From Valencia hispanica (taxonomy: Eukaryota > Chordata > Actinopteri > Cyprinodontiformes > Valenciidae), in contig OY747703.1 in the NCBI GenBank assembly GCA_963556495.2, positions 57,671,296 to 57,735,295 of the forward strand: a stretch of 64,000 nt of DNA, read 5' to 3'. The translations under genes were made by a program, and so were the position numbers. Shown here in pieces: positions 10,079 through 21,560 of the stretch. The stretch's first letter is position 1; each line of letters starts with the position of its first letter. The notes beneath the pieces were generated by a model. It was not told the origin of the DNA. It worked only from the letters and a program-made list of their open reading frames with translations, and searched no databases.

Positions 10079-11035
10079 GGGCCATTGTAGACAAAAGAAA
10101 AATATGTTTTGAGCAAATTTGCGCCCCAAAAATTCAGAAGTTTTAGATTGATTTCACATATTTTCCAGAAAAAAACTCGGAAATTCTCTGATGTAGAAAA
10201 GTCGAAAATTTGCTACAGAAAACTCAGAAATTTCCATTATTTAAGGCAAACATTTTCGATATTTATAATAAGATATCTTCTGACTTTGTAAAGTCAGATA
10301 TTTGCAAGAAATAAAATCATAAATCTATCAGAAAAAACCTCTGAAGTTTGTCGAGAATAGGACGCCTGTCCAATAAGATTTAAGTGTTGAATTTAGAAGG
10401 ATATTTAAGTGCATTAAGTGTAGCCAGTTCATGCGACTCTTTACCCGGATCATAAGGACTTCTCCCGGGTCCAGACTTGCCATGAACGTCTCAATGAGCA
10501 CGATACAAGTGTGTAACCTTAGTTATTGCAGCATAATGAGACCTAGGCTACTTGATTACAGCCATGTTGGAGGTTCTTCTTCAACACCCTCTCTCCTTCG
10601 AGACGTTCATGGCAAGTCTGAACCCATGAGAAGTCGTTCTGATCTGAGAAAAGAACCGCATGTAGCTTAGACCTTTGAAAATATCCAGATGCAGATCTTG
10701 TAAATCTAACACCTAAATCTTACAGGACTGGCATTTTCTGTTAGAAATAACTGATAATTAAATCTAAGCAAACTTAAGAGTTTTTTTCTGATATAGTTTT
10801 TTTTCTTGTGAATCTCTGACATTACTAAGTCAGAAAATATCGTAGTTTAAATATCAAAAATGCTTGCCCTTAAACATGGACATTTCAGAACTTTTACTCG
10901 CAGACCTTTGACTTTTCTAAATGAAAGAATTTCAGAGTTTTTTTCTAGACATTATGTGAAGTTAATCTAAAGATTTCAGAGTTTTTTTGGGTGGAAAGTT
11001 ACTCCAAAATATTTTTCTTTTGTCTACAATGGCCC
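10079..11035. mobile_element. Foldback MITE, about 957 bp
   Basis: The outer ends are inverted: GGGCCATTGTAGACAAAAG starts at 10079 and its complement ends at 11035. Inverted pairing continues almost to the centre. For example GACTTGCCATGAACGTCTC near 10480 pairs with GAGACGTTCATGGCAAGTC near 10600. The arms are about 10079-10500 and 10590-11035, around a spacer of about 90 bases. The flanks TATTA (10074-10078) and TACTA (11036-11040) may be a decayed target duplication. A small ORF inside the left arm (10431-10670) is a by-product of the arm sequence. Confidence 0.8.
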
Positions 11036-11883
11036 TACTACTCCTTCATAATAGAGCCTGTGGGGGCTATGGGAAAAAGAGATTGAACATGATGATGTCA
11101 CGAGGATTCCGGCTGTGAAACTCTTCCTTCCTGGGAGCTGTGCATGAAATTGGTTTAATGTAGTGCATTCTAGGATTCAGGGTTTTTACCAGTCTCTTTT
11201 TTTTTTGTCTCTGTGTGGTTCAGTCATTTTTGTTCCTCCAACAGTTACAGTAGGAATCCAATTTCAATAGTCCAACAAGAGTTATTTTATCAAATGTCAT
11301 ACAACAACATTATGCAGTTGTCACTGCACATTACACTAAGTCATTAATTTTGGAATCACTATTAAGACCAACAGAAGACATGTTCAGGAATGGGAAAAAA
11401 TTTAAATAACTCAGCTCAAACAGACAGTCTACACCTGGTAGTACTGTAGTAAATTGGTAGCACAGCTACCTTGCAGAAAGAAGTCATTTGGACTGACGGG
11501 GTCAAAACAATTTGGTCATAATCTATTTTTACATGTCAATTTTTAAAATGCTAATAAATATATATTCAGTTGTAGGATTTTCATTCATTTTAATTATTAT
11601 TCAATACAAACAAACTGAACAGAGAATCCACATCATACCATCACACATTGAACAGATTAATAGGCTAAATGTATCAATTATAAACATTTCACCTGCTTTG
11701 GCCTGAACACTACACATGGAGCTGATCTGCGCTCCTGCTTGTGCGTAACGGAGGCTGAATCTCTGTTGCCAACCTGGAGACTAGAATTAAGCACCAGTTC
11801 AGCCAAAGTTTTGAAGTCAGGAAACATTTATCTAATTTAAGTGATCAGAATTTGACAAGACTCTCTAAACGAGGGCTGTCCTG
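11036..11883. other. No gene seen
   Basis: AT-rich sequence without recognisable repeats apart from a T-run near 11200. Confidence 0.5.
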
Positions 11884-12090
11884 ATCACTTCAGCGGTAAG
11901 AAATCCCGCAGCATGCGCTCCTTCTTAATCAGTGGTTAAGCTGCAGTGATTTGTCACCGCTGGTCTGTGTCCGGGGCAGTCAGAAATGGGAATCATGCCT
12001 CCGTAACTCGCTGTCCACTCCCGGTGAGCGATATGCATTGGTTACGGTGTCCAGATCTTAGATGATGCTCAGATGTTCTCATGGAACTTT
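11884..12090 (+). repeat. Unnamed interspersed repeat, copy 1
   Basis: It matches 36011-36230 along its whole length: CACTTCAGCGG, a TGTCACCGC block, CTGTGTCC, then GATGATGCTCAGATG near the end. Both are in the same orientation. I do not recognise the family, and no coding potential is evident on either strand. Confidence 0.7.
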
Positions 12091-13689
12091 TCTTTGGACT
12101 GATTAAGTTACCTGAACTGCATAAAGTGCATAAAGTTGCAAATGCCTGCACGTCTGCAGCCAAGTGATCATGGGTGGGAAATGCAATCTGTCGATATGAC
12201 TGATGGCCTTCAGATTTTTCCATCACTGGTCTGAAAAAAATGGTCAAATCTGGAAATGATTCGGTTAAGACGATCTCTGGTCCTGTGTGTCTGTGTTGCC
12301 CTTTGATGGACCCCTTCCGCTGGTAGGCACCATCCCCCTATGACCCTGCAAGGATAAGCAGTATAGACAATGGTTGGATAGATGGATAGTCTTGAAAGAT
12401 GGAAAATAGTAAGTTGTGACCATTTTGCAGACCCAAAAAGGATTTTCAGTCTTGAAGCTGCTATCACCAGCGACAGTACAGTCTGCTACGGAAATCACCA
12501 CTAAACCAGGTAAAATACCCTGAACTGGTGAAAACCAATCAATCAATTTCTCCCAACCTCCTCCAGCAATGAGAAGGCTAAGCTCATGTTGACATACATA
12601 TGGGACATTTACTGTGAGCCGCACGTTTCGATTGTTAATAGTTTGTGTCACACTGACTTGAACATGTGGTGAAGGCTGTGAGGTTGCTAATATTTAAAAG
12701 CTTTAGAAACATACGTTCAAATTTTTATGATGAGTCATAATGAATTAGAAGGTAATTTCACTGTACTCCGTAAAACAAAGATGTAACTGCAGCATCTGGT
12801 TTTGCCTCTCAGGTGTTTTACATATGGCAGCTTGACGCCATCAATGCATCTTTTTGCAGAAAGAAGGCGTGGAGGGAAGGCATCTTTCATGAAAAAGAAA
12901 CCCTTCAGAGGCAGAGGCAGGTATTTAAAATGCCTGGGCTGTAACAGCAGCATCTGAAAAAGCAATTGATTGGACCACCCCTGCTGTCTGAATCACAATC
13001 TCATCCATTTCCCTCTGTTTCAGCTCAGGGCATGATGATGAAGAGGAGGAACAGTTACAGAGTGGAGCGCTCCCAAACACATTACTCCGCCTCACCCCTT
13101 CCATTTTAAACAAGCTCTCTTATATTCTCCACTAACAACAGAGGAGGCTAAAATTCAATAGGAGTTTATCAATAATTCAACGGCTCGTTTTGTTTACTGT
13201 CACCTGAAGAGTTTGACTCGAAGATTTAAAGCAACTTCAATCAACACTGAATGAGAAATGATTTGGCTACAGCAAAACGACTCTCGTGTCTCAGCTAAGA
13301 GTGATTCTTTACATTTCAGATCCTTGGCTTTGTTGATTTCACACTGTCTGATGAGCAGCCCAGAAGCAAATATCCCCTAAAAACCTAAAAACATGTAATC
13401 ATGGAGCATTTTGTGATGCTTTCCTTAAAAACCTTCAGAAGCAGTTTTACATTTGCATGAAATGGAGCATTTCATTTTTTTCTACTCGATGCAGAACAGT
13501 AAAAACATGGTTAGGCAGTAAACAAAGTATGCTGTCTGAAAACGCCAAGGGTATAAAACGTTCATTTTTACATCTGGTTGTTTTAATGAGATGGTAAATG
13601 TTAGAGAAAGTCATGTGATTTTCCTCACTCAGACTAAGATAATTCCTAAATCTAAAGATTACTAAACTGAACCACACTGTAGCCATTAT
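12091..13689. other. No gene seen
   Basis: Only overlapping short ORFs without domains. No clear repeat. Confidence 0.5.
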
Positions 13690-13932
13690 GTCATTTCCTT
13701 GCATGGTTCATCTGCACTCGGCCCAATGTCCTTTTTTACTTTTGCTTTTGACTGTGTGTGCATGGGAGTTGGGTTGGGGGGAGGGGGGTATAACTGTGAT
13801 CATGCTTTTAAATCTGTGGGGGAGGGAAGGGAATGTGGTTTTATGTGGGGTCATTTTAATCTGTAAAGCACTTTGTGATGCAATTTTGTATGAAAAGCGC
13901 TTTATAAATAAAGTTTGATTGATTATTGATTA
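13690..13932 (+). mobile_element. L2-like LINE 3' end fragment
   Basis: This is the 3' UTR tail type AAAGCGCTTTATAAATAAAG followed by TTGATTGATTATTGATTATT repeats. The element is severely 5'-truncated, and no coding part remains. Confidence 0.6.
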
Positions 13933-16209
13933 TTAGTTCCTTCATAGCTTCTAAGTCTCTTGGGCTTCAGGTGTTATTTTAATTTCTTATACAGCATACA
14001 CAGAACCACAGCTCTTTTTCTATCTGTCCCACACCTGAACTGCTCCACCTTGAAACAGGGTGAGGTAGGAACCAAATATCCTAAGGTGTTGCACTGTCCC
14101 TCTTCCTGAACGTGTACCTGACCTACCAGACTGATTCTGCCTGCTTTTGTCTGTTCTGTTGCTGAGTGATTCTGATCTTTTTTCTGAACTTTGCTTGATG
14201 TTCCTGGACTGTTTCTAGCTTCACTGACCTTGGATTTGTTTTGCCTTCCCTGCCTGCCTGGTGTGTGTCCTGGGCATTTTTTCTGACATACGTTTATCGA
14301 TGTGCAGATAAATGAACACCTGTGTCTCCTGTGCTTCATCCTGCTGATCTAGTCAGATCTGGTACTGCCACTGGCACTTACTTCTCCCCAGGAAACACTA
14401 TTATCCATGATGTCATCGTCCTTGATTTCCAACATAGAGAGTTCTCATCTATATATGGTTCCTGCGGGTGAAACAATCCCTAGTAAACGGACTCCCTGTT
14501 TAATTCTCAATCAACTCCCGCTGCCTCTGCAAAGATCTAGGTTTTCTGTGGTCGGCCTCTTGGACCATTACTCCATGGAGAATTATCCAGGAAACCACCT
14601 CTATCATGTAACTGTTTACTTCTGGTTTTTGCATTGTTGCAAGGCATCTATTCACCCAAGTTTGTACCTTGCAGAGAGAGATCAGAGAACTGATCCGGAG
14701 AAGAAGCTACTGATCACCTTGCACATTCTTAGTGTTGTTAAGGGACATCAGTGTTCCCTTTAACCCTACTATCAATCGATTCAACAGCAAAGATTTGCAT
14801 AAAAGCCAACAGAATGCAAAGCATCTGGAGGAGTTCATCTATTTTATAAAGCCACAGAATGAATTTATACAGCAGAACAGAGTGCAGTCACAAGGAAAAA
14901 GAAAAGATTGCAGGTTTAACAGCAGCAGCATCTTTAAGCTTTGTTCACAACCCCTGAAGATCCAAAATTGGCTGAATTTCAAGAATCACTTTAGAGAAGG
15001 CTTTATTTTCAAGATCAAAGGGTTGGTATACAGAGAAACATTTTTCCTGATGGCAACGGCTCCACATATGAGATTCAACTCTCCACAAACTACCACACAA
15101 TTGACCTGCAATCACCTCTGAAGAATCAGAAGAAAAGAACGGCAGATCCTATTTCTGCATCCAGGGGACAAACCAAATGATGATGGATCATATTTTTCTG
15201 TCATAATCAGTTGTCTAATTTATTTTTTGGGTCATCATCGATCACTTTAAGCCAGCCGTGTTTTTCTCTGTAGCCTTACATCAGCGGTCTCCTGATACAA
15301 GCGTCAGATTTAGCTCCAGTCGTGGGTGTGTACCCCCGGCGCCTCGTGCCCACGTTGAGTGACACGGGTCTGATTTATGTCTCTTTGTAGTTTTCTTATC
15401 TCTTTGTGTTTCTGTTGAGTGGCTTGTGTTTACTTTCTGTCTGTCCCCGAACCATTCTGTTACTTTTACCAGTTTTTTAAAAGGCTTTTCTGAGTTTTAA
15501 CTTTTTTTGGATCTGATCTATACTTTTACATATCATTCTCACTTTGTTTTTTTTAATCTTCTTTCATTGACTCTTTGTATTTTATATTTGCAGCATCAAA
15601 GTGATCATTTGCATATTGAATCCATGAAATGCAATGGAGACTAGTCATCTAGGCACAAGATATACAGTCATTACAAAAAGTAGATTAGATAAACTTTCAA
15701 CTTAAAAAAGACAATTCTCCTAGTTTTTTAAAACTTGTATCTACTTTTCTTTTTCCATTTTATGTACTGTTTTGTTTAATAAGAACAACACTGTGAAGTC
15801 TGTGGTGGATGTGTTTTATTTTTTTAAATTAGTAATAATCTTTTTTTTCCTCTTGTTTCTCTTTTTTTGCCCCGAACAAATGGGAACAAAACGAATGTTA
15901 TCTCAGCGGTACAGTACAAATCTAATAAGTATATATTTCCACAATCTGTTAGATTCCAATCCATCCATCTCAAAAAACATGAAACAAAAATACAAATAAA
16001 AAGAAAGAAGAACCAGTTACATAGAATCAGGCCCTAGGTTCCAAATCTGGAGAGGTTTAATATAAGTTTAAAAGGTGTAATTAGAAATAATACAGCAATT
16101 ACACAACAAAATTTCACCCCTAGACATGTACATGTGTAATGGGGTTATAACTTCTTTATTTATTTTGATTCCACTTGCCAGTGATAATTATTATTTTTCA
16201 TGTATTGTT
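13933..16209. other. No gene seen
   Basis: Contains ORFs of up to 129 residues (for example 14407-14763, 14732-15121 and, on the minus strand, 13974-14339), none with a recognisable domain. They overlap each other and look like chance frames. Confidence 0.45.
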
Positions 16210-16745
16210 TGAGTGGTATGGTTTCTCCATGGGACAGTGTGAGTTAGCGCCCCCTAGTGAGCCCCTGCAGACTTGACAAGGGACTCCTTGTTCTTGTCAC
16301 CAGTCTGCAACATACTATCCATGTGGTAAGTTCTAATGTAATAAGCTCTGTCTTAATTAGCAATTCACTTTATTGTTTTAAGTTCATTTTCTGTTATGGT
16401 GGTTTAATAGATATTATATGGGCAATATTGATTGTTGTTGTGAATGTTTCCTTTTATTTCTGGACGTTATATGTACATTACGGAGCAACAGCTAGCTTAA
16501 ATGTAGCATCGGAGCTGCCCTGTACTGTGATGTTAATTTTATCCTCATGTTTCAGTGTGCTTTGCATGGCGGACCTTGTTGTTACTCTGGCTGTGAGACA
16601 CTATCTCCGTTCATTCCAGATCATAATGAAACAAAAGACAAACTAAACCGAGAGGGAAGTTGTTCTTCGTATAACACAATGCAAGAGAGAGTACATGACT
16701 GCTACACATGGACCACTCTAGATCTGAATTCTCAAGAATTAATTT
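16210..16745 (+). repeat. Possible unnamed interspersed repeat
   Basis: The block starts near GTTAGCGCCCCCTAGTGAGC and contains a 129-residue ORF (16257-16646) with hydrophobic stretches. The composition is unlike the flanks, and the opening resembles a type of fish repeat I recall. There is no second copy in this window, so repeat status is unproven. A membrane protein is unlikely given the lack of any exon context. Confidence 0.25.
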
Positions 16746-17222
16746 AAAGCCGTCCTTTACCAAAGACGATGTTGACTTGTTGTTACACAATGTTTTAGTA
16801 AACCTGCAATAATCTCATTGATGAGAATGCCTCATTATTATTCAGTATCTCTCATTGTTGGTGGTTTGGTCTTGGGTGATCCTCTGGCTCGCCTCTGGAC
16901 CAATGGCTCGATTTGACACCGAGAAAAGAAATATGTTGTCCCCTCCCTGTTGCCAGGGAAACTCAAGTATCCCTCTGGAGACCAGCGTCTGGAGGTGCTC
17001 TACCTGGCATTCCTTAGATATGAAAACCACATTCCCCATTGCAAACACAGGAACCGTGAACACAGTGTATGAGTTTAGGTTCCAGTATCCGACTATCTGA
17101 GTTACTGTTTAGCTGCACACATAATGATAACCCATTAGGCCTTGTAACATTGGATAATGACAAATCATCAACAATTTAGAAGAACAGTTTATGAGTAAAC
17201 CAACTGCTATATTATTAATATT
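16746..17222. other. No gene seen
   Basis: Two antisense short ORFs at 16842-17100 are shadows of one another. No domain. Confidence 0.5.
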
Positions 17223-17741
17223 GCTAAAATTAGAAACATCCTGTCCAGGAGTGATGCTGAGAAACTAGTCCATGCATTTGTTACCTCAAGGCTGGACTAC
17301 TGTAATTCTTTACTATCAGGTCGTCCACAAAATGCCATTAAAAGCCTTCAGTTGATCCAAAATGCTGCAGCAAGAGTTCTGATGAATATTAAAAACAGAG
17401 ATCACATTTCTCCTGTTTTAGCTTCCCTTCACTGGCTCCCTGTTAAATCCAGAATAGAATCTAAGATCCTTCTTCTTACATACAAAGCCCTTAATAATCA
17501 AGCTCCATCATATATCAGAGATCTAATTGTTTCATATGTTCCTAACAGAACCCTTCGCTCTCAGACTGCAGGTTTACTTGTAGTTCCTAGGATTTCTAAA
17601 AGTAGAATGGGAGGCAGATCTTTTAGTTATCAGGCTCCTCTCCTGTGGAACCAGCTCCCAGCTTTAGTCCGTGAGGCAGACACTCTGTTTACTTTTAAGG
17701 CCAGGCTTAAAACTTTCCTTTTTGATAAAGCTTATAGTTAG
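17223..17741 (+). pseudogene. L2-like ORF2 C-terminal fragment (copy C)
   Basis: An uninterrupted frame of 172 codons plus a stop. It reads KIRNILSRSDAEKLVHAF, SRLDYCNSLLSG, LIQNAAARVLMNI and HWLPVKSRIESKILLLTYKA, and ends FLFDKAYS. This is the region C-terminal to the RT palm in L2-type ORF2. The catalytic YADD box is absent because the insertion is truncated upstream. There are no in-frame stops, so the copy is younger or better preserved than A and D. It has no start codon of its own and is not expected to make a functional enzyme. Confidence 0.85.
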
Positions 17742-18446
17742 AGTGGCTAAGGTCATCCTGAGCTATCTCTGTAGTTATGCTGCTATAGGCTTAGACTGCT
17801 GGAGGACAGACTTAGCTATTTTCTTCACTCTGCTACTTCTTTTTCTCCTACGACTCTCCAGTTGTATTACAGTACATTCTGTTATTTCGACTGTTAACTT
17901 TGTTTTCTCTCAGTGTTTTTCTCCCCATAGAAGATATACCTGGTCTGGTATCCTGCTTGGCTGCAATGCCCTGTTGGACGGGGGGCATCAACTGGGATGA
18001 TCCCCCCAGTAACTGAACATCCACTGTGTCCTGTTATCAACTTTTTACTTTCTGTAACATAGAAAGTTCTCTTATATCAGATCTTCTGTTCCTTCTGTGT
18101 CTCTGCTCTGTCTTCTCAAACCCCCAGACGGTCGTGGCAGATGGCCGCTCCTACTGAGCCTGGTTCTGTTGGAGGTTTCTTCCTGTTAAAGGGGAGTTTT
18201 TCCTCTCCACCGTCGCTACATGCTTGCTCAGTATGAGGGATTGCTGAAGGATTGCTGTGGTTGGAAAGTCTGCACAACCTCACACCAATGACTGACGCAA
18301 TCTGCTGGGATTCCTTAAATAGGAAACTTTTTAACTGATTGGAATGTTTGTATAAATGTATTGAAATGACTTCTTGTTAAGAGCCTTGAGATGACTTCTG
18401 TTGTGAATTGGCGCTATATAAATAAACTGAATTGAAACTGAAACTA
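17223..18446 (+). mobile_element. L2-like LINE, copy C, 5'-truncated
   Basis: Similarity to copy A begins abruptly at 17223 (GCTAAAATTAGAAACATCC) and ends in GGCGCTATATAAATAAACTG plus AATTGAAACTGAAAC at 18446. Such 5' truncation is typical of LINE insertion. The 3' UTR (17742-18446) is the most complete of this family here and defines the tail missing from copy A. No clear target duplication was found. Confidence 0.85.
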
Positions 18447-18540
18447 TGTGTTCCAATTGCTAAATTAAATAGACCGATCAATAGGCCTCCTGTGTTCACA
18501 TAAACATACATTGGTCAGTCCAACCAAAATGGTGAATTAC

Positions 18541-18700
18541 CAAGGCAAGGCAATTGTAATTGTATAGCACACTTTCAACAACAAGGTGATTCAAGGTCCT
18601 TTACATGATTAAGAGGTAAAATAAAAATAGCAGTAAAACACAGAGCATATAAAGTAAAAACAGCAATAAAGCAAGAAGCACACACAGATACATCAAGGCA
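18541..18700 (-). mobile_element. LINE/SINE 3' end fragment
   Basis: It starts CAAGGCAAGGCAATT and continues with a TATAGCACACTTTCAACAAC tract, the reverse complement of an L2-type 3' tail that ends in CCTTG repeats. Confidence 0.5.
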
Positions 18701-20743
18701 TTACAGAGCATATAACCAGCTGCCAATGATCCCTGAGCCGATTCAAATGTGTTATCATTTTCTCCATACAGCATATCTCCTTTAGACCCTCACACTAATG
18801 TTCAAGTGTTTTTAACTTGCAACACATATGACAAATATTTTTTTTAACAAGTTCAAAACAACCTCCAGTACAGTCTGACTTAACTGGATATCAAATTATA
18901 TATGCTGCAGTAACGGATGTGTAGGAAGGAATGGTTTTGTACTGAAAGCTGCATATATTATTGAACCCAAAGCGGCTACATGTATGCAACAGTGTGACCT
19001 GAGTCTAACATTTACGTTTAAACTAAAGCAACAGGGCTGAATACTCCTGCTGCACAGCTCCAGAGGTGCTTTATCCTCTTCCATTGATCTACAGTCATCT
19101 GCATTCTATTTTAGCTCATGTATTCCCTTGCAGTCTGGTTTTAGGTTTTGCATCACTTGTCAGATATTCCTAAGTATTTTGGTCATCTTTTTGAAACTCT
19201 CTTGTATACTTTGTATATCTGTGTAACATTAAACAATCATTGCTTCCTTATGGTTTTCACTTCAGTTTTCATTGCAGCAGAATATGACTGATCTCATAGG
19301 TGTGTGAGGATTATTGATTAGACCATCGTTACAGTTATACGGAGCTCAGAGGATTGGTAAATAGTAAATCAGTCTAATATTTTTATTTAATAAAGTACTT
19401 TTACAGCAAAGCATGATCTTTTTTATGTTATTTTGCATAGTTGGTGGCAGAGGACAGCTCAGAGCTATCGATGCAAAGTGATGGTTTGGATCCATTTTTT
19501 GTTTTGACAGGACTTATTCCACAATATTTTTTTTTCTTTTTCTTTCTCATCTAACAAACTGTTTGTTCCCGTACTCTTTTGTGTGTGGTTGGAGCAGATC
19601 ATCGTTTCAAATGCACAGCTGGAAGGGGACCATGCAGCTTCACTCATGGGTTTCCTCAGACAGCCACAGACTTGCAACAGATTGCATCAATATCACAAAT
19701 TTCTCCTCTGCCAAAAATCATTGTTCTGTTTGTCGTTTCAGATTTTTCACCGCCCACCGCCAAAACAAAAATGATATTGATAGAAAATGATCCCACTTAT
19801 GTTGCTCCGTTGCAGTCGCTTTCAAGGTTGATATCTGCAGTCACAGCTAAATGTTCTTTCACCTGAAAGGGTATTTTTTATGTCTTTTTATGGGAGAGTG
19901 ATGTACAACTAAAACATTTTGTCAGTTTCAGAAGGTCTTAGCCGAAAATACATCAGATTTATGTGAAGAGTGGTTCTTTTAAGGAATCTTCCTTTCTTCA
20001 TAATTCTCACTGATGTGCTGGATATGAACCTTCTTCAAATCTGGACTGGTGCTGACCCATTCTTGTCTTCTTAGTGCTTGGATCTGGTCCCAGTTTTTTG
20101 GCTTCTGGTTTCCATTTGCTTTTTACCGAGGTTGAGATATGGGAATAGCTACAAAGTATTATGGTTCAGATATTTTCCTATAATACTTTTGCCTTTTGAC
20201 ATTTAGCTTCTTCATGATAGACAAGCCAGTGACCTAACTGTTTCCTGAGATGCCGGGGAAGGTTCCTCCCGGAGGACGTTTGGAACGCAGTCCTTGTTCA
20301 AGACGGCTGTTGAGCAGGTTTGGAAAGAAGCTTACTCCCTTGGAGGAGCAGCAGCCCTACCTATTGGTTGCATCTGGATGCTTTGCTACTATGACACATG
20401 ATAACTCTCCGGTTTTCTTCCACAGATGTCCCAAACAATCGGAAAATAACTTACTGTACCAGTACCAGTCCATTCTTGCCCATCTGGCAGAATTTTAGTC
20501 TCTATTTGATGTCTTTTTTATGGACAGAAATTGCTTCTTAAATGCCATCACACCCACTTGCTGCCACTGTTGAGCACGCTCTGCATGGCTACTAACAAGA
20601 CTATGTCTTGGAGCTTCCTGGACCCTGTTGGGTATCCTGAAGCATTCTTTTCTGAACTGAACCTCTTCTCCTGAAGTTCATGAGGATCCAGACAACTGCA
20701 TTTGCCGCTGCAGCAGTTTCTATGTGTAAGTATGTTATGTTTA
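18701..20743. other. No gene seen
   Basis: Overlapping frames at 19465-19866 on both strands give no domain. No repeat signature was recognised. Confidence 0.45.
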
Positions 20744-20782
20744 TTTGATGGTTTTGTCTGTGAGATAGACAAAACCATCAAA
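20744..20782. other. Perfect 16-bp hairpin
   Basis: TTTGATGGTTTTGTCT (20744-20759), a 7-base spacer, then the exact complement AGACAAAACCATCAAA (20767-20782). There is no downstream T-run. It is not part of a recognised repeat. The stem is shorter than a typical pre-microRNA, so the function is unknown. Confidence 0.8.
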
Positions 20783-21085
20783 AAGTGCTCTACAGAAAAC
20801 TACAGAGCTCCTAAGAGAACATAGGTTAAAACAAAGTTGGTTTCTCATACCCACAAAAGTATCAAGAATATAGTGAAATTATTTTAGGGAAATAATTTAC
20901 CTTGGCTTGAGTTTTTGAATGACATTATCATATATATTTTCTGTTTACAGGAAGTTGGATATATTTTCTTTTGCAACCATTCTCTATAGTAGTCTGGGTT
21001 TGTGGACATTGCTCGGTTGGCTACCAGGAGTATCTGATGCATACAAGAAATCAACTTTTTTTCTACTCATGTCCCCTTAGGGACT

Positions 21086-21560
21086 TCATGGTTTTTTGTA
21101 TAGCACTTTGTGGCACTTTGATCTGTGAAAGTGTCTGTATGTTGGTGTGAGAATTGTAAAACAAATCATAAAATCCATTGGCAGCCAATGCAAAGAGTAT
21201 AAAACAGGGGTAATGTGAGCTTGCTTGCTGAAACCCGTAAGTAGTCTGGTTGTGGAATGTTGTATGGCTTGGAGCCGTGAAAGAGAGGATTTATGTAGAC
21301 TAGTAAACAGGGTACAGTAATCCAAACGCGACGACACAAATGCCTAAAATATTCTTTCCAGTTCAGCTGAAGAGACCACATGATGTAGCTTAGAAATGCT
21401 CCTTAAGTAAAAGAAATGGAAACAACAGAGTTTTTTCATCTGAGTCAAATCTCAGAAGAATCAAATACTACACCAAGATTCTGAATGCTGGAGTCGTACA
21501 AAAAGAAGCAAAAGCCTGACTGATTGTTGCGTATAGTTTAAAAGGAGCAATAATTATGGT
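21086..21560 (-). pseudogene. L2-like RT C-terminal fragment, different subfamily
   Basis: The minus strand gives SRLDYC, then SLSRLQAIQHSTTRLLTGFS, then AHITPVLYSLHWLP followed by ICFTIL. This is the same C-terminal block as copies A and C but clearly another L2-type subfamily. It is preceded (21340-21560) by frameshifted sequence of the same protein. Both ends are truncated and stops are present. Confidence 0.75.

Noticed and set aside
16257..16646. 129-residue ORF with hydrophobic stretches, possible membrane protein
   Set aside because: No signal of a known family, no exon or promoter context, and the hydrophobicity follows from T-rich codons.
19465..19866. Five overlapping ORFs on both strands
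   Set aside because: Mutual shadows without recognisable protein features.
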